The position numbers were made by a program, and so were the translations under genes. DNA of 64,000 nucleotides from Mytilus edulis (lineage: Eukaryota; Mollusca; Bivalvia; Mytilida; Mytilidae): contig NC_092349.1 in the NCBI RefSeq assembly GCF_963676685.1, forward strand, positions 54,511,232-54,575,231. Direction: 5' to 3'. Shown one piece after another: positions 11,375 to 23,300 of this stretch; the first letter of the stretch is position 1; each line of letters opens with the position of its first letter. The notes under the pieces are model-generated. The model made no database searches, had not been told where the DNA came from, and was given only the letters and a program-made list of their open reading frames with translations.

Positions 11375-11485
11375 GTGTAAAAGACAGTACTTTGACCTAT
11401 AATGGTTTATTTTAACGAATTGTGACTTGGATGGAGAGTTATTTCATTGGCACTCATACCACATCTTCCTCTTTATATTTCTAAC
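11375..11485 (+). repeat. Dispersed repeat, family C (GGATGGAGAGTT), copy 1
   Basis: Contains CCTATAATGGTTTA, CTTGGATGGAGAGTT and GGCACTCATACCACATCTTC. The same block occurs at 24390, 29605, 30895 and 56780, and inverted at 41825. Confidence 0.65.
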
Positions 11486-12250
11486 TGTTTATCATATTAT
11501 TAAGGTCTTTCCTTTTACAAAAGGGAAAGACCTTACGGTATTTCTTCTGTTTATTATTATTATTCTTCCGCCAAACTTTGACAAATTTATCCTTGTTAAC
11601 CGTAAGTCGTGTCGCTTTCATGTTCACAATTTGTATCGGTCTCATGAATACATATCCTGAACTCACCCTGTTAGTCGAAATATTTTGTCGGTTCGGAGTA
11701 ATCCCTCCGAAACCCAAAAACCTTGTTATCGTTCTAACACCGTCACCATAATAGGTAGAAATAAAACGAAGGGTGAAATATGTGCAGGACCAGACCCTGG
11801 TTCTTCGTTACATTTAGATCGAAAAGATTCAACGACTCATTGGTAGGGTTATGCCCCTATCAAAATTAACCGGTGTCGGTTGGCCACCAAAACTCAGAAA
11901 CCGGAAGTCGTAGACACCTAGGATCTTCACCATTCATCATCAATTCATGTATCTTTGAAAAATACCTCAAGGTCAAATTTCTATGTTGACCTTGACCTTT
12001 GACCTAACACCTTGTTATGGGATAATCTCAGAAACCATTATACTTACAGAAGTTTTAAATAGTGGAAAATGTTTGGGTCATTACGGCGCAACTTTGTTAC
12101 ATTTTCACCAAAGAGATTTGATCTTTTTATAAGGGGCATAACCCAAGTTTTAAGTTTCCGAAAAGACAAAATCAGCTTTTACTATATAAGCAAAGGTCCT
12201 AGACCCATGGGGTCTTCAGCAATGACATTGGGGACTAATGACCTTGACAA

Positions 12251-12277
12251 AGGTCAAAAGGTCAAAGGTCAATGTCA
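12251..12277 (+). promoter_or_regulatory. Cluster of AGGTCA half-sites, copy 1
   Basis: AGGTCA at 12251, 12259 and 12266 with spacings of 2 and 1, then an imperfect ATGTCA. A 1 bp spacing is the DR1 arrangement bound by RXR/HNF4-type nuclear receptors. Binding is inference only. Confidence 0.4.
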
Positions 12278-12576
12278 TGTCCCATATAGCGAATTATGTG
12301 TTTTTAACCTAATTTAAAGGATTTTCAGTGTGTTTTAAACATTTTCAGTGTTTTAAAGCTTTTTATGGTTGACCTTGACCTTTGACCTTACAACTTTTTA
12401 GTCGATATCTCAAAAACGATTGTACTTACAGAAATAGTAAATAGTGAAACACGTTGAGGTGAATTAGGCGCAACTTTTGACATTTGACCGAAGAGATTTG
12501 ACTTTTACTATATGACCAAAGGTCCTAGACCCATGGGGTCTTCACCAATGACATTGGGAACTAATGACCTTGACAA

Positions 12577-12603
12577 AGGTCAAAAGGTCAAAGGTCAAGG
12601 TCA
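12577..12603 (+). promoter_or_regulatory. Cluster of AGGTCA half-sites, copy 2
   Basis: Four perfect AGGTCA at 12577, 12585, 12592 and 12598, giving spacings of 2, 1 and 0. Inverted TGACCT runs stand nearby at 11986-12004 and 12370-12390. Confidence 0.45.
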
Positions 12604-12719
12604 TGTCCCATGTTAAGTTTTTTGTGTGTAAGAACTTTTCAATACATTCTACGTCTATTGAAACATGTATTTTACATTACAAAAGGAAAGACCTCTCAAT
12701 TGTTCAAAAACAATTGACA

Positions 12720-13180
12720 TTCTAATTTTGTTTTTCATTGCTTTGAACATTTATCAGACTATTAGTCCTATTATCATTTATTTAAGAAATAGTTTGTACA
12801 ACCCATCATTTCTTTCAAATGTTCACGAGGACTGGATCGAATAGTATGCAATCGCTAGACTTTGTTATATTTGTGGAAGCGCATATGGTACACCCCTTGT
12901 AAAATTATTTTGTTGCTTATAAAGTCGGAATTATTAGTTATGTTGTGTGTTATAAGCTGGAATCTAAACATCATGAGGAGTCATATTGTTGGGATAATGA
13001 TGAAATAATTGCATTACAATGTCGACTTGCTACTATAAATGTCATGACATAGTAATAAGAAGTCGACATGATGAATTCAACTTGGTAATTGATTAAGTCG
13101 ACAACTTGTTTATTTGAAGATGAGGTAGAACCACGTGACTACTTTGGAAATACAAAGGTCTATTTTTAAATCGATTTCCA
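12720..13180. other. Intergenic, no gene recognised
   Basis: Contains a small palindromic patch (GTCGAC sites at 13021-13105), otherwise nothing I can assign. Confidence 0.4.
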
Positions 13181-13184
13181 TATT

Positions 13185-13400
13185 TCGTTTGTTTAATGTG
13201 CTTCGGTTGTGTGAGTTATTTTGTATGGCAGTCAAATATCAGAAAAAAGAGCTAAAAAAATAACAATATTTCGGACATAAGGGTGATATACCCCCACCAT
13301 TTAGTCAGGCCGTTTATTTTTTCTTAGTTCTCAAATGGAATCAGTATAATGATAAATTCGTGAAGTATTCTACGGAACCTTCTGTTGTATGAGATTGCTG
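13185..13400 (+). repeat. Dispersed repeat, inverted partner at 23950-24172
   Basis: Shares TGTGTGAGTTATTTTGTATG, AATAACAATATTTCGGACAT, TTTAGTCAGGCCGTTTATTT and TTCTCAAATGGAATCAGTAT with the reverse complement of 23950-24172. Confidence 0.7.
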
Positions 13401-13689
13401 CTGTCAGTGTACAATTGTAATGTTGACTATAAAAAGTCAATTTTTCTGAACATACAAGAATTTTATTTCTTTTTTTTCTGCTTTTTTTTTTTTTGTATCT
13501 ATTAAATCAAAGCATCTACAATTTTTTTTTAATCTTGTATGATCTTAAATATTAACTCCTATACCACTTCATGGCCTGGGGATTTACAAAACAGTTTTAC
13601 TTACTGCAAAAAAATATTGTCGACCTGTTACCTAGTATATATGTAGAATCGCAGTGAATTATATCGAAGGAAGTGCACGTGGAGGGATG

Positions 13690-13900
13690 CGCCACCTAAA
13701 TAAAAATAAGAAGATCAGCAAAACCTTTACCGCATAGTAAGCTATGAAAGAATCCGAAATGACATGTAAAACTACACAGACGAGAAACCTAACAATCCAA
13801 ATGACGAAGACGACGACGCCACTTCTCAATAAAGTTGTGAGATGTGGTGTGATTGCCAATGAGACAACTACAATGTAGCTACAGACCTTCTAAAATTCAA
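13690..13900. repeat. Family B-like fragments beside a minisatellite
   Basis: CCTTTACCGCATAGTAAGCT and GGTGTGATTGCCAATGAGAC are family B phrases; the segment ends ACCTTCTAAAATTCAAACTG, which recurs inverted at 22426-22450. Confidence 0.45.
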
Positions 13901-13914
13901 ACTGACCATTATTC

Positions 13915-14185
13915 CGTGCGTTCATCGTGTATCGTGCGTGTTGCGTGCGTGCATCGTGCGTGTATCGTGCGTGTGCCAATCGTGCGTTCATCATTCATCG
14001 TTCCGTGTATTTTCCGTGTAACGTGCGTGCATCGTGTATTCTTAATCGTGTATCGTGCGTGTATCGTGCGTGTATCGTGCGCTCATCAATCATTCATTCT
14101 TAACCGTGTATCGTGCGTGTATCGTGCGTTCATCAATCATTCATTCTTAACCGTGTATCGTGCGTTCGTCAATCGTGTATAATTG
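13915..14185 (+). repeat. CGTGCGTGTAT minisatellite
   Basis: Degenerate units of about 11-13 bp alternate between TCGTGCGTGTA and TCGTGCGTTCATCA. Open frames here simply translate the repeat. A similar array lies inverted at 22180-22430. Confidence 0.8.
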
Positions 14186-14330
14186 TGTATATCAGATAAT
14201 GTGCATTTGTCAAACGTTCATCTCTAATTCTGTAACGTTCATACATTGCGGTTTTTATATGATAGTCGGTTATAAAGCTCACCAAAGCTTATATTTTTTC
14301 TCACGGTTAAAGTATATACATGTATATATA

Positions 14331-14985
14331 AACGAGTCTAAATTGAAAACTACGTTCAAACCTATGATTGCGTTGGATAAAAACCTGAATTTTATACGTG
14401 TGCTTGTAAAACAAATTTCGTTGTAGATGGGTCTAAAAACAGCACAAACAACATTTTCCAAAAGACCACAAAAGTGAAAAAGTATATTTAAACAAAACGC
14501 ATTTGACCATCGGCGATTGCCAAATAAAATTGATCACAAGATGTAATAAATGGATCTTAATATAAATTTAATACTAAACAGAAAAAAATAACTTGTGGCC
14601 ACGATGTTATGCCACTAACATACGGTGTCAATATTTTTTTATTACACCAGATCCTGATTTCGACAATAAATGTCTCTTCAGTGATGTTAGGGATCGAAAC
14701 GGTATTTGGAAGGCCATATAAAAAGTACCCTCTTTTTTTGAAAAAGTATCCTCATTTTTTAGATAGACTCTTGAATTTTAAGAGTCAATGTAGGATGAAC
14801 GGATCATATAAACCGAGGGGAAAATGTGATACAAGCCCAAACGAAAAAATATAAACGAGTCTAAATTGAAAACTACGTTCAAACCTATGATTGCGTGGAT
14901 AGAAACCGCAATTTGTATACGTGTGCATGTAAAACAAATTTCGTTGTAGAAGGGTCTTAAAACAGCAACATGTATATACAGGTTC
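14331..14985 (-). mobile_element. Retrozyme-like element, partial dimer of a 523 bp unit
   Basis: AACGAGTCTAAATTGAAAAC at 14331 recurs at 14854, 523 bp later, with about 130 bp of the second unit. The first unit holds a complete hammerhead at 14644-14687. A diverged copy with nearly the same unit length (522 bp) is at 35830-36385. There is no ORF of its own. Confidence 0.75.
14644..14687 (-). ncRNA. Hammerhead ribozyme, fully paired stems
   Basis: Minus strand: ACAUCA, CUGAAGA core, stem II GAC/GUC with a 7 nt loop, GAAA, stem III AUC/GAU with a 2 nt AG loop, cleavage C at 14650, then UGGUGU. All six stem I positions pair (one G-U). Every invariant core base is present. Of the five examples in the window this looks the most likely to be active. 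Confidence 0.88.
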
Positions 14986-15374
14986 CAGCCCGGTTCCGGG
15001 GAGGAAGTTACGAATCAAATCTGCTCTTACATCGTTAGGTTGATTTTCTAGGCACTTTATATATATAGTGTGTATGTGTATGTTCCGACTTAAATAAAAT
15101 TTACAGTCATACTTACTTTCTTGTGAACACTTAAAATTAACTTCAACGTACATAACGTTCATACAGATTTATGACTTTTGTGTAAATATTTTATCATCTG
15201 TACATATGTAAATATTTCGTGGTTATTCAGTGAATCTTGGCTGGGACTGACACTTCTTGATATAATGATACATGTTGTACGTACAAACAATAACATGATA
15301 TTGACATTTCTACGACATTAAAATTGGAATTTCTGTTCAACTGAGCGAAAATGGACTTAAAAATATACTGTTGG

Positions 15375-15730
15375 CCAACTGTTATTTGTTAAAAATATTC
15401 TGTCAATTAAAAACAAATGTGCTTTTGCAAAATTTAAATGTGGGGAAGCTCCACTAAAAAAATCGAAACTGGAAAGTATGAAAGACAAGAAGTCCACGAG
15501 ATGACATGTGTTGTAGCTCTACTATTGAAGATGAACTTCATGTCATTCTAAAATGCCCATTATATGTAGTTTTAAGAGAAATATTATACATTTTAATGAA
15601 CATTTTAACCTATAATTATCAGATAGCGAAAATTTTATATTTTTATTTAATAACGGCAATGTTGCTGCTATAGTCGCCAAAAACACCAACTATATTTTAT
15701 TGAAAAGAACCTATACAAATCCTTGGTTGA
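15375..15730 (+). pseudogene. Non-LTR retrotransposon reverse-transcriptase C-terminal remnant
   Basis: The decayed reading includes KFKCGEAPL and, one frame away, a Cys-rich tail IEDELHVILKCPLYVVLR, the motif found at the end of RT proteins of LINE elements in molluscs. Stops and a frameshift (near 15495) break it, and no endonuclease or RT core is visible upstream. Confidence 0.55.
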
Positions 15731-16544
15731 ACTAGGCTAGATTATAATTCTTCGCTTATTTGGCAAATTTATATGCTACTAAGATATTTTCAAATATTTG
15801 ATAAATACCATTATAAATATCATTTTTGTCTTAGTTTCTGATGGTCACATGCACGTTATGTTATTCCATTGAGAAAATACAATATACAAGATTGTCGGGT
15901 AAATGTGGATTGCGGATTAAAATGTTAAATGTCAAACTTGAATTAACAAATTAAACTGAGGCGAATTAACACGAATATGTATATTCTCTTCAACAGTGTT
16001 TGAATTCTCTCTTCTGAATTTCATTTAAACTAAGCTAAAATGTTTTGTGGAAAATTGAATAAAAATAAACATTATATGTATTTGAAGGCATTATTTTAAT
16101 TAAACAAATATAAGATCAGGCAAATATATCATGTATTATTTTAACTTGAGGAACCTTTAAAAACTTGAAATTGAATTTACAAGTTTAAGATATAATCTTG
16201 GTTTTTTTTATACATAAAAATAGTTAAATATATGGTTTTATCATAACAAGTCTTTATTTGAATTGAATAAACATGGAACACTTTAACGGATTCATTTTTC
16301 ATTGTGTTCATGGTTGCCTATCAATGACACCGTTTTTAATGTACTAGTATGTTTAAAAGATTTTTATCCGCAAAAATAATTCACAATAGTACGTTGTTAC
16401 TGACTAGGTTGGTCCCCTCTGTAAAACATTTAGTATGCCTTCGGAATATAAAAATATTAAGGTATTGTCAAGAATTTCAATAACGGCCGGGAAACAGACT
16501 ACATGTAGTTGTTAACCGTCTATGATTATTAAAGAATGGCGGAT

Positions 16545-17000
16545 GTTTTTTTTTCGGTACGTCTAAACACTGCTAAGGATTCCTTGGTGCACTAAGGCCT
16601 TGACTATACAATTCCACTAAGGACTAGAATGAGTCACGGCTGTTATATGTATTATGTTTATAAATCATGTTAGAGATTGATATTTAATGCATAAATTTCA
16701 AATTTTACAGAAAATAATCATAAATAAACGAGATATTCAACACTATTGAGACACGTGCCGTTTTTTCTTTGACATGTGCCAAATAACATAGCAACTGATT
16801 AAACAATCACGATCTTTTTTTATTTCAAGTAATTTAAAACAATTGTATCGAAAATATTTATGCTTCAAATATTTATAATTAAATGTGTTGTTCTTATTCA
16901 AAATGATAAAAAGGACAAATAATTTTGCTGTTGTTTTATTTCCTTCCAAACAAAATTGTTTGCCATAGGAGCACGACTTTTATGTGCGCTAACATATATA
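16545..17000. repeat. Dispersed repeat, family G, copy 1
   Basis: Starts near CGTCTAAACACTGCTAAGGA and continues through GAGATTGATATTTAATGCATA and GAGACACGTGCC. A direct-oriented copy is at 20942-21400. The 68-codon minus frame at 16743-16949 is inside it. Confidence 0.6.
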
Positions 17001-17274
17001 TTTATAAGTGTTTCGTTTTTATTTTAATTCTGACAAAGATACGTGTATATACAAATGGTTTCACTAAAAATATGAGTAAATTCCGAAAACCATCATAAGA
17101 AACAACTATATGTTAAGTTTCATGAAATGGATAAGCGGTTCTCAAGTTACAGTGCGACATGCGGACGCCGGACATTTGTATACCATAAAACGTCAAATGT
17201 TGACGGGCGTATAAAAAAAGCGTAGTGCGCCCGTATGTCAGAAGGAAATCTGATTTGTATGTTTTTTGACGAGT

Positions 17275-17660
17275 CTTAGACTTTAGTCGAAAAGGCGAGA
17301 CTAAGCGATCCTACATTCCGTCGGCGTCGGCGGCGTCTACAAATATTCACTCTGTGGTTAAGGTTTTTGAAATTTTAATAACCGTTTCTTAAACTATCCT
17401 GGATTTCTATTAAACTTGGACAGAAGCTTTTTTATAATCATAAGACAGAATCAAGAATTTTTAAAATATTTATTAGATTCATAAACTGTCCTGGGTTTTT
17501 ACCAAACTTGGACAGAAGCTTTTTTCAATCAAAAGATAGTATCACCAGGAATATTTTCTTGATTTATTTTCTCGTTTTTGTTGAGCATACGATTAACAGA
17601 AAGAATAGGCGAGACACTGGGTTCCGCAGAACCTTTACGAATGTTTTTAACAAAGTGTCT
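17275..17660 (+). repeat. Dispersed repeat, family H, with internal duplication
   Basis: GGCGAGACTAAGCGATCCTA, then two about 110 bp units each with AACTTGGACAGAAGCTTTTT, then ATAGGCGAGACACTGGGTTC. Inverted fragments lie at 21880-21990, and a related GAGCCTGCGACATTAATGTC piece at 22985-23060. Confidence 0.6.
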
Positions 17661-17814
17661 GTTTAACATATTGTATGAGATAATCTATGAAATAAATTTA
17701 ATGACTGTGGTATGTTCATTACTCACTGTTGAAGGCCGTGGGGTGACTTATGGTGAAAACTTCTGTGTAATTTTATTTCTTGCGATGACTTGTCTCATCC
17801 CCAATCATACCACA

Positions 17815-18105
17815 TCTTTTTCTTGTTATCAAAACTTCAACACGTATTTTCAAAAACTTAAAGAACGGTTGTACGAATATGTATTGAAACCTCGTAACCA
17901 GCTTCAACATGTTCATTTGTGGACAAGAATCATTTGCGAATCTACAAAACACGTATTCAAAATGGCGATTAACTGGAAACAACAAAGTATACCAGAATTT
18001 GTTAAAACGCTCCACGAACAAGTCAAGCTGACGACGGACGACGACGAAGTGATACCAAAATACGAACGCAGAATTTGTATGCGGTCTTTTAAAAACCGAC
18101 ATTAG
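17815..18105 (+). other. Unrecognised open frame downstream of family H
   Basis: The 3' part of a 175-codon frame (17578-18105) lies outside the repeat and reads KLKERLYEYVLKPRNQLQHV and IPEFVKTLHEQVKLTTDDDE. Its composition is more protein-like than neighbouring frames, but I recognise no family and see no confident splice acceptor. It could be a decayed exon or chance; the 5' half is repeat-derived. Confidence 0.2.
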
Positions 18106-18332
18106 ATGTATTGCTCTGTTGAAAAATTTATTATTTACTTGAAATATTTACAAAATACACTTGAAAAAATACTTCTTCGTTCTGAATTTTTTTTCAACAA
18201 CTATTCATTTATCAGTATCCATCTTTACCGATCTTGTCGATTAAACGTTAACACAACAGATAGGAGGATTCCCGTGTAATCAGTTATGTAATTTGACACG
18301 TGTAAGACGGTTAATTGATTTACAATCCCATC

Positions 18333-18534
18333 ATGAACAAAAAATGGATAAAAATACCGATTTTTCTATGAAACTTTAGACGCACCCGTGTTTTTTTTTT
18401 TTATAATGGGTTTTTTTTTGGTTCTGTAACTGAGGACATTTTTTGTCCTTTATGAATCCATATGACAAAGACTCCAATAAGGATAAATTTTGTTTCATAG
18501 AAAAATCGGTAGTTTTTATCCATTTTTTGTTCAT
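18333..18534. repeat. Inverted repeat with 43 bp arms
   Basis: ATGAACAAAAAATGGATAAA... at 18333-18375 is inverted at 18492-18534 with one indel and very few changes; a T-rich spacer of about 116 bp separates the arms. Possibly a hairpin-type MITE. Confidence 0.8.
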
Positions 18535-18539
18535 TTTTA

Positions 18540-19680
18540 TCGGATATAATAGATTGCATAATACAAACAATTAATTGAAGTTTCGTATGCATCTATCAAG
18601 ACCAGGCCATGCACTTTTTGACTAGTATAAAGGGTTGCCTTGGTTTTATAGCTCAAAACGGTATTATTCGTTTTGTTTTACATTGGGTCGAATAATGAAA
18701 TAATAGCTCAGCACACTTCGGCGCAGACCAGCAGACTTTGGCGCAATGGTGTGCGATGGTTTATATAACGCGGGATACATCAATTAAAGTCTATATATAG
18801 CTACATATGTGCAATTATTATGAGCAGTATAATTGTTTCAATGTCAGTATATAAAGCATTTACTATAGTGTTATTGCCTATGGATGTTATAGTTCAATTT
18901 GCTGCGTTCTTATTGAGAGATCGTCCTATTTGATGTTTTGAATGTGGAAATCATTCTTGCTTCTACATTTATCTTTACTTAATTTGTTCCTCTAATGAGA
19001 TTCTCATTTACCATTATATATTCATAAGAAAAGTTTGTGGACCCGTATGTATTTAGGGAATGATACTCAATCGTACGTATAAAAACAAATCTTTCGTGTA
19101 TTTCTCGTTTCACAGTCCTACATGTATATTGAATTTTACTCACAACTCAGTAAGTTGATACCAGCGCGGGGTACATGTATGCTTAAACCTCTTATTCTAG
19201 ATGTCAGGTAACTTTCTTATGTTTATATTCATATGTTGGATTGATGTCTGATTGACGAATACTCGTCATTTTATATATATAGATTTTTTTAAATTTGTTT
19301 TTTAGGGTTGCACCTTCTCATTTAAGATATATTTCCGTGGCGTAACCTCGAAAGATTAGTCACATCACTAAAAACAATAAGGGAAATGAAACTTCTTCTC
19401 GCATGTTGAACTTTGGGTAATAGTCCTCTTCAACAAAATACTGCCTTGAACTCAATTTTGGTATAAATATAAAGAAGCCACAATTTGTTTTTGTAAACAC
19501 CAAAAGCTAGGTAGAGCATATCCCTTATTTGATATAGGCTCTTAAATTCTGCAATGTTGAGAGACCATGCTAGGGCTGTTAGCAAGTCAAAATCGCTAAA
19601 CTCTCATTATCCGTTGAGAGATTTTCTGAAAATACCGAATGGCTTTTGCCTTATTCGAAACTAAAACATTAGCAAATATA
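18540..19680. other. Intergenic, nothing assigned
   Basis: No coding exon, termini or tandem structure seen. Confidence 0.4.
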
Positions 19681-19684
19681 ACTG

Positions 19685-19750
19685 GTGGCCTTCGGCTGTC
19701 AATTGTTCTTTTCGGGTTGTTGTCTCTTTGACATATTCCTGATTTTCATT
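19685..19750 (+). repeat. Dispersed repeat, family F, short fragment
   Basis: GGTGGCCTTCGGCTGTC followed by CGGGTTGTTGTCTCTTTGAC, as in the fuller copy at 50460. Confidence 0.55.
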
Positions 19751-19759
19751 CTTAGTTTT

Positions 19760-20935
19760 AAAATAACTAAAAATATTATTAACAATTGTTAGTTCAAAAT
19801 ACATTTAACAAGTCAGAGTGCGTTGATACATGTTATATTCTACTGAATCTACTATATCCGTTATTATTACGTAATATATATATATCATAAGTCCTGTGTC
19901 CAGGTGGAAATAACGGGCGGTAATAACAATATGTGATTTGTATGTCAGGTGAAAGTGACAACGGGTGGTATGTATACTACAATGTTTATCGTCTTCCATT
20001 ATACATGAGGGTAAGGATGGGGGTTTATAGAAGGAAATTATAGACAAAAAAATACAGAATACAGAAAATAACCAGACAAATATATAGAAAAGAAAATGAT
20101 GAGGTACTAGAATATATGGAATAAAGAATGATCGGCAAAAGGTAAAACGAATTATAAAACAAATTGCCTAAAATAGAATACAGAAATAATGAATCCCCAT
20201 TCAGACCCTCATGATCTGACATTTAAAGCTTTAGGACAATTATGGGCTTGCGATACAGTTTTAGACCGACAGTGATTTTTTTTACAAAATCAATTTGTAC
20301 ATGTGTGTATATGTGCTAAAAATTATATCTTCATGTGCTAAATTTAAAAGACAAATGGGTTTGAATTATTCGACATTTACTTAATATTTCGGTTTCTTGG
20401 ACATTTCTGTCCTTTGCGCAGACACCCTTAACATTTTATGTTTCAAAATATAAAGATATGCAGATTAAGGATTATCTTCATTACAAAATTGGGTTGTTAC
20501 TACATTTGTGTAACAATTCTTTGTTAACAATTGATTTTTGTTAAAAGAAATTGATTTAAGAAAAAACGGTATTTTTGTTAAATATTTATCTAGTTAAAAA
20601 AAGTCGTTAGTTTTTTCATAACAGTTGGAACAAAAATCTCCATACGGTATCAAACCAAATTTCTAAAAAGAGGAGACATATGCTCTTAAGCTAAATAAAA
20701 ATGGTTAAATCTCGAAAAAAAAATGTTAAAATGCTAAAAGAAACAGTTTAATGTCTGCTTTTTTAGATTAATTCTGCGAATTGTTTTTGTCCGCACAAAA
20801 CATCAAACAGAGAGATAAAGATACTAATACTAATAGATACTTTATTCTCTAAAAACTAAATACAACTAATTGAATAAAATGGAGGATTGAAATGGAGAAT
20901 GTGTCAAAGAGACAACAATCTAACCAAAGAGCAGA
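19760..20935. other. Intergenic, nothing assigned
   Basis: AT-rich. The frames at 19805-20222 have no recognisable product. Confidence 0.4.
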
Positions 20936-20941
20936 AAATGG

Positions 20942-21400
20942 TGCGTCTAAACACGGCTAAGGACTCCAAAGTGCACTAATGAGTTATAATATGCTACTAA
21001 GGACTAAAAGAGTGATGTACAATGTAAACACATTTCTTATCTAGATAGAGATTGATAATTAATGCATATATTTAAATTTAATCATTAAAGATCACAAATA
21101 ATAATTGAACAATGCCTGTGCCGGTTTTCGTTATTTTTTCTGAAAATCACTGAACTATAAGACACGTGTCAAATTACAGTACTGATATCAATATTACCTT
21201 AAAAAATGAAAAAAATAATTATTTGAAGAAGAAAATTACCCTGACATTTAGATATATTTACCATAAAAATATTTTTAAACATTTTTTAAAAATCATTTAA
21301 TATGCATCGGTTTATGATTTAATGAAAAAATACAGAAAATTGTTAAGCTGTTTTTATTAGGAAGGAAACTAATGTTTGCATCGAGAAAAATAGCCCCTCC
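20942..21400. repeat. Dispersed repeat, family G, copy 2
   Basis: GCGTCTAAACACGGCTAAGG, TGCACTAATGAG, GAGATTGATAATTAATGCAT and AAGACACGTGTC follow the order of copy 1. Confidence 0.6.
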
Positions 21401-21879
21401 CCTATAAATGATCATTAATTTACCTTATTGGGGGGCTTATTTGGACACCGATCGCGAGACCTGACTGCCATAAACAACATATTACGAACAGCAAACAATT
21501 GATATGTATGAAAGACAACAACGGACACAAAATGATTGCACTGAATAATTTCAACTACCATTCGGATCGATTTTTCAAATCTCATCAAATTAGACATGCA
21601 TTGGAAAAGAAACTTGGGATATCTATTACCGTTTGGTTTCAAATTGTAATTAAAAAAAAAAAGTTTTAGGTAAAATCCCGTGAATCTCACCTCCTAGAAA
21701 TTTGAAGTGTCAGGATGTTTGAATATATGTCTGAATTTTTTACATTTATTTATTGCAATCAATTATACCAAACATGTAGTTGAAATAATTTCTAGAACCA
21801 GTCACTGTCTGTAGATATAATGCGTCGGACATTGTATGCATAAAAATAAAATTAAGATTTTTAACTGTATGAAATAAAA

Positions 21880-21995
21880 TTAGTAAGGGTTTCGCGGAAC
21901 ACAATGTCTCGCCTTCGTTTGCCGTAAACGTGAACTCTCAGGCTGAACAAAATCAAGACACTATATTTTGATTGTTAGGAGCTTCTGTCCAAGTT
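21880..21995 (-). repeat. Dispersed repeat, family H, inverted fragment
   Basis: Minus strand shows GGCGAGACATTGTG and AACTTGGACAGAAGCTCC. Confidence 0.5.
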
Positions 21996-22179
21996 CACAA
22001 ACATTTCCGGTGCCTATAAATAGCCGACTTTAATTAAGTTATTTGAATCTGAGCTGGTAAAATAGCATATTATCTATTATGCTGGTATCAGCAAAACAGC
22101 TACAAGTAGTGCCTTTAATTAAAATGCATATTGATTTTAAATACTATTCTAAATAAAATAGCTTTGAGAATCGTGTAAA

Positions 22180-22430
22180 AAGCGTTCGTTGTTCATTCGT
22201 CAATGAATCATTCAACGTGCGTGTATCGTGCGTGCGTGTATCGTGTATTTATCATTCATCGTGCATCGTGCGTGTATCGTGCGTTCATCATTCATCATTC
22301 ATTTTGCGTTCATCCTCCGTGTAACGCTCATCGCTCATCGTGCGTGTATCGTGTATCGTGCGTGTACCGTGCGTGTATCGTGCATTCACCGTGCGTGTAT
22401 CGTGCGTGCGTGTATCGTGCGTGTGGTCAG
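22180..22430 (-). repeat. CGTGCGTGTAT minisatellite, inverted-context copy
   Basis: The same units as 13915-14185. It is followed by GGTCAGTTTGAATTTTAGAA, the inverse of the sequence that precedes the first array, so the flank is shared in opposite orientation. Confidence 0.75.
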
Positions 22431-22534
22431 TTTGAATTTTAGAAGGTCTGTACCTGAGTGTAAATGAAGAGGATATCAGCAATCTTAGGCATTCGTACGG
22501 AAAACGTGGAAATGTGAAACAAATCAAACGAAAA

Positions 22535-22760
22535 ATGTTTCAGCCTTATTTATAACATAACAATGTACAACAAAAATATGAAACACATGAACCAACGGCA
22601 ACCATTGAACTACAGGCTCTTGACTTGTGACAGGCATATGAAGAATGTGGCGGAGTCAAACATGTCTGTGAGCGCTCAACACTAACCCACCCTTGGAACC
22701 GCCTTGTCACAGCACAACAAAAACCATAAAAAATCAGTTGAAGCTGGATAACTCAATAGA
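22535..22760 (+). repeat. Dispersed repeat, family B, diverged middle part
   Basis: AACCATTGAACTACAGGCTC, GAATGTGGCGGAGTCAAACA and AAAATCAGTTGAAGCTGGAT match the middle of the 42175 copy. Confidence 0.55.
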
Positions 22761-23227
22761 TCGGTATTACTGGCCAATGTAAATTCATCAATTGAAGAGT
22801 GAGCTGATCCTGCTCAATGTGAGTCACCTGTCGTGTAATTTCTGAAATTACAAACCCAGTGACTTGGTCGAATGCGGTAGGTCATCCTCTGATAATTGGA
22901 ACATATATTATCCGTTGTTTCCCTGTAATTGAGTGTGAGATGATTAAAAGTGTTCCATTTTTTGACAATAAAGTATTAGTCATTTGATTTTTGTCGAGCC
23001 TGCGACATTAATGTCGCGGAAGCGAGACAAAGCAAATCTTTATTCAGTCGTCGGTATTAATTGCGTCTTCGTCTTCGTTTTTTAGATTGTTTTGTTTTTC
23101 ATTTTTTTCTCTCACATTTATAAAATTCCGAGATCTTTCATAGCTTACTATGTGGATGGGGTTTTGCTCATTGTTAATGACATATAGCTGTTTGCTTCTC
23201 AGTGATTTAGTATGTTTTGGAGACTGA

Positions 23228-23300
23228 GATTCTTATTGGCTATCATACCACATCTTCTTATTTTTATATAAGTATAAAAAAAGAAGACGTGGTATAATAG
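23228..23300. repeat. Head-to-head junction of family B/C ends (palindrome)
   Basis: TTGGCTATCATACCACATCT at 23237 is inverted at 23291-23309 (AGACGTGGTATAATAGCCAA) around a short AT spacer. Confidence 0.65.

Larger units (their letters stand above)
11500..12700. mobile_element. 1.2 kb element with AAGGTCTTTCC termini and internal repeats
   Basis: Starts with a small perfect hairpin (AAGGTCTTTCCTTTTAC / AAAAGGGAAAGACCTT) and ends with ACAAAAGGAAAGACCTCT, so the outer ends are inverted. Internally a block with GGTCCTAGACCCATGGGGTC occurs twice about 328 bp apart (12193 and 12521). No transposase is encoded; the open frames at 11427-12317 are within the repeat. Confidence 0.6.

Noticed and set aside
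13853-14182. 109-codon Cys/Arg/Val-rich open frame
   Set aside because: A direct translation of the CGTGCGTGTAT minisatellite; the same reading recurs in the inverted array at 22203.
14990-15020. GGTTCCAGCCCGGTTCCGGG as a tRNA T-arm
   Set aside because: No matching acceptor, D or anticodon arms could be placed, and position 57 is wrong for a T-loop.
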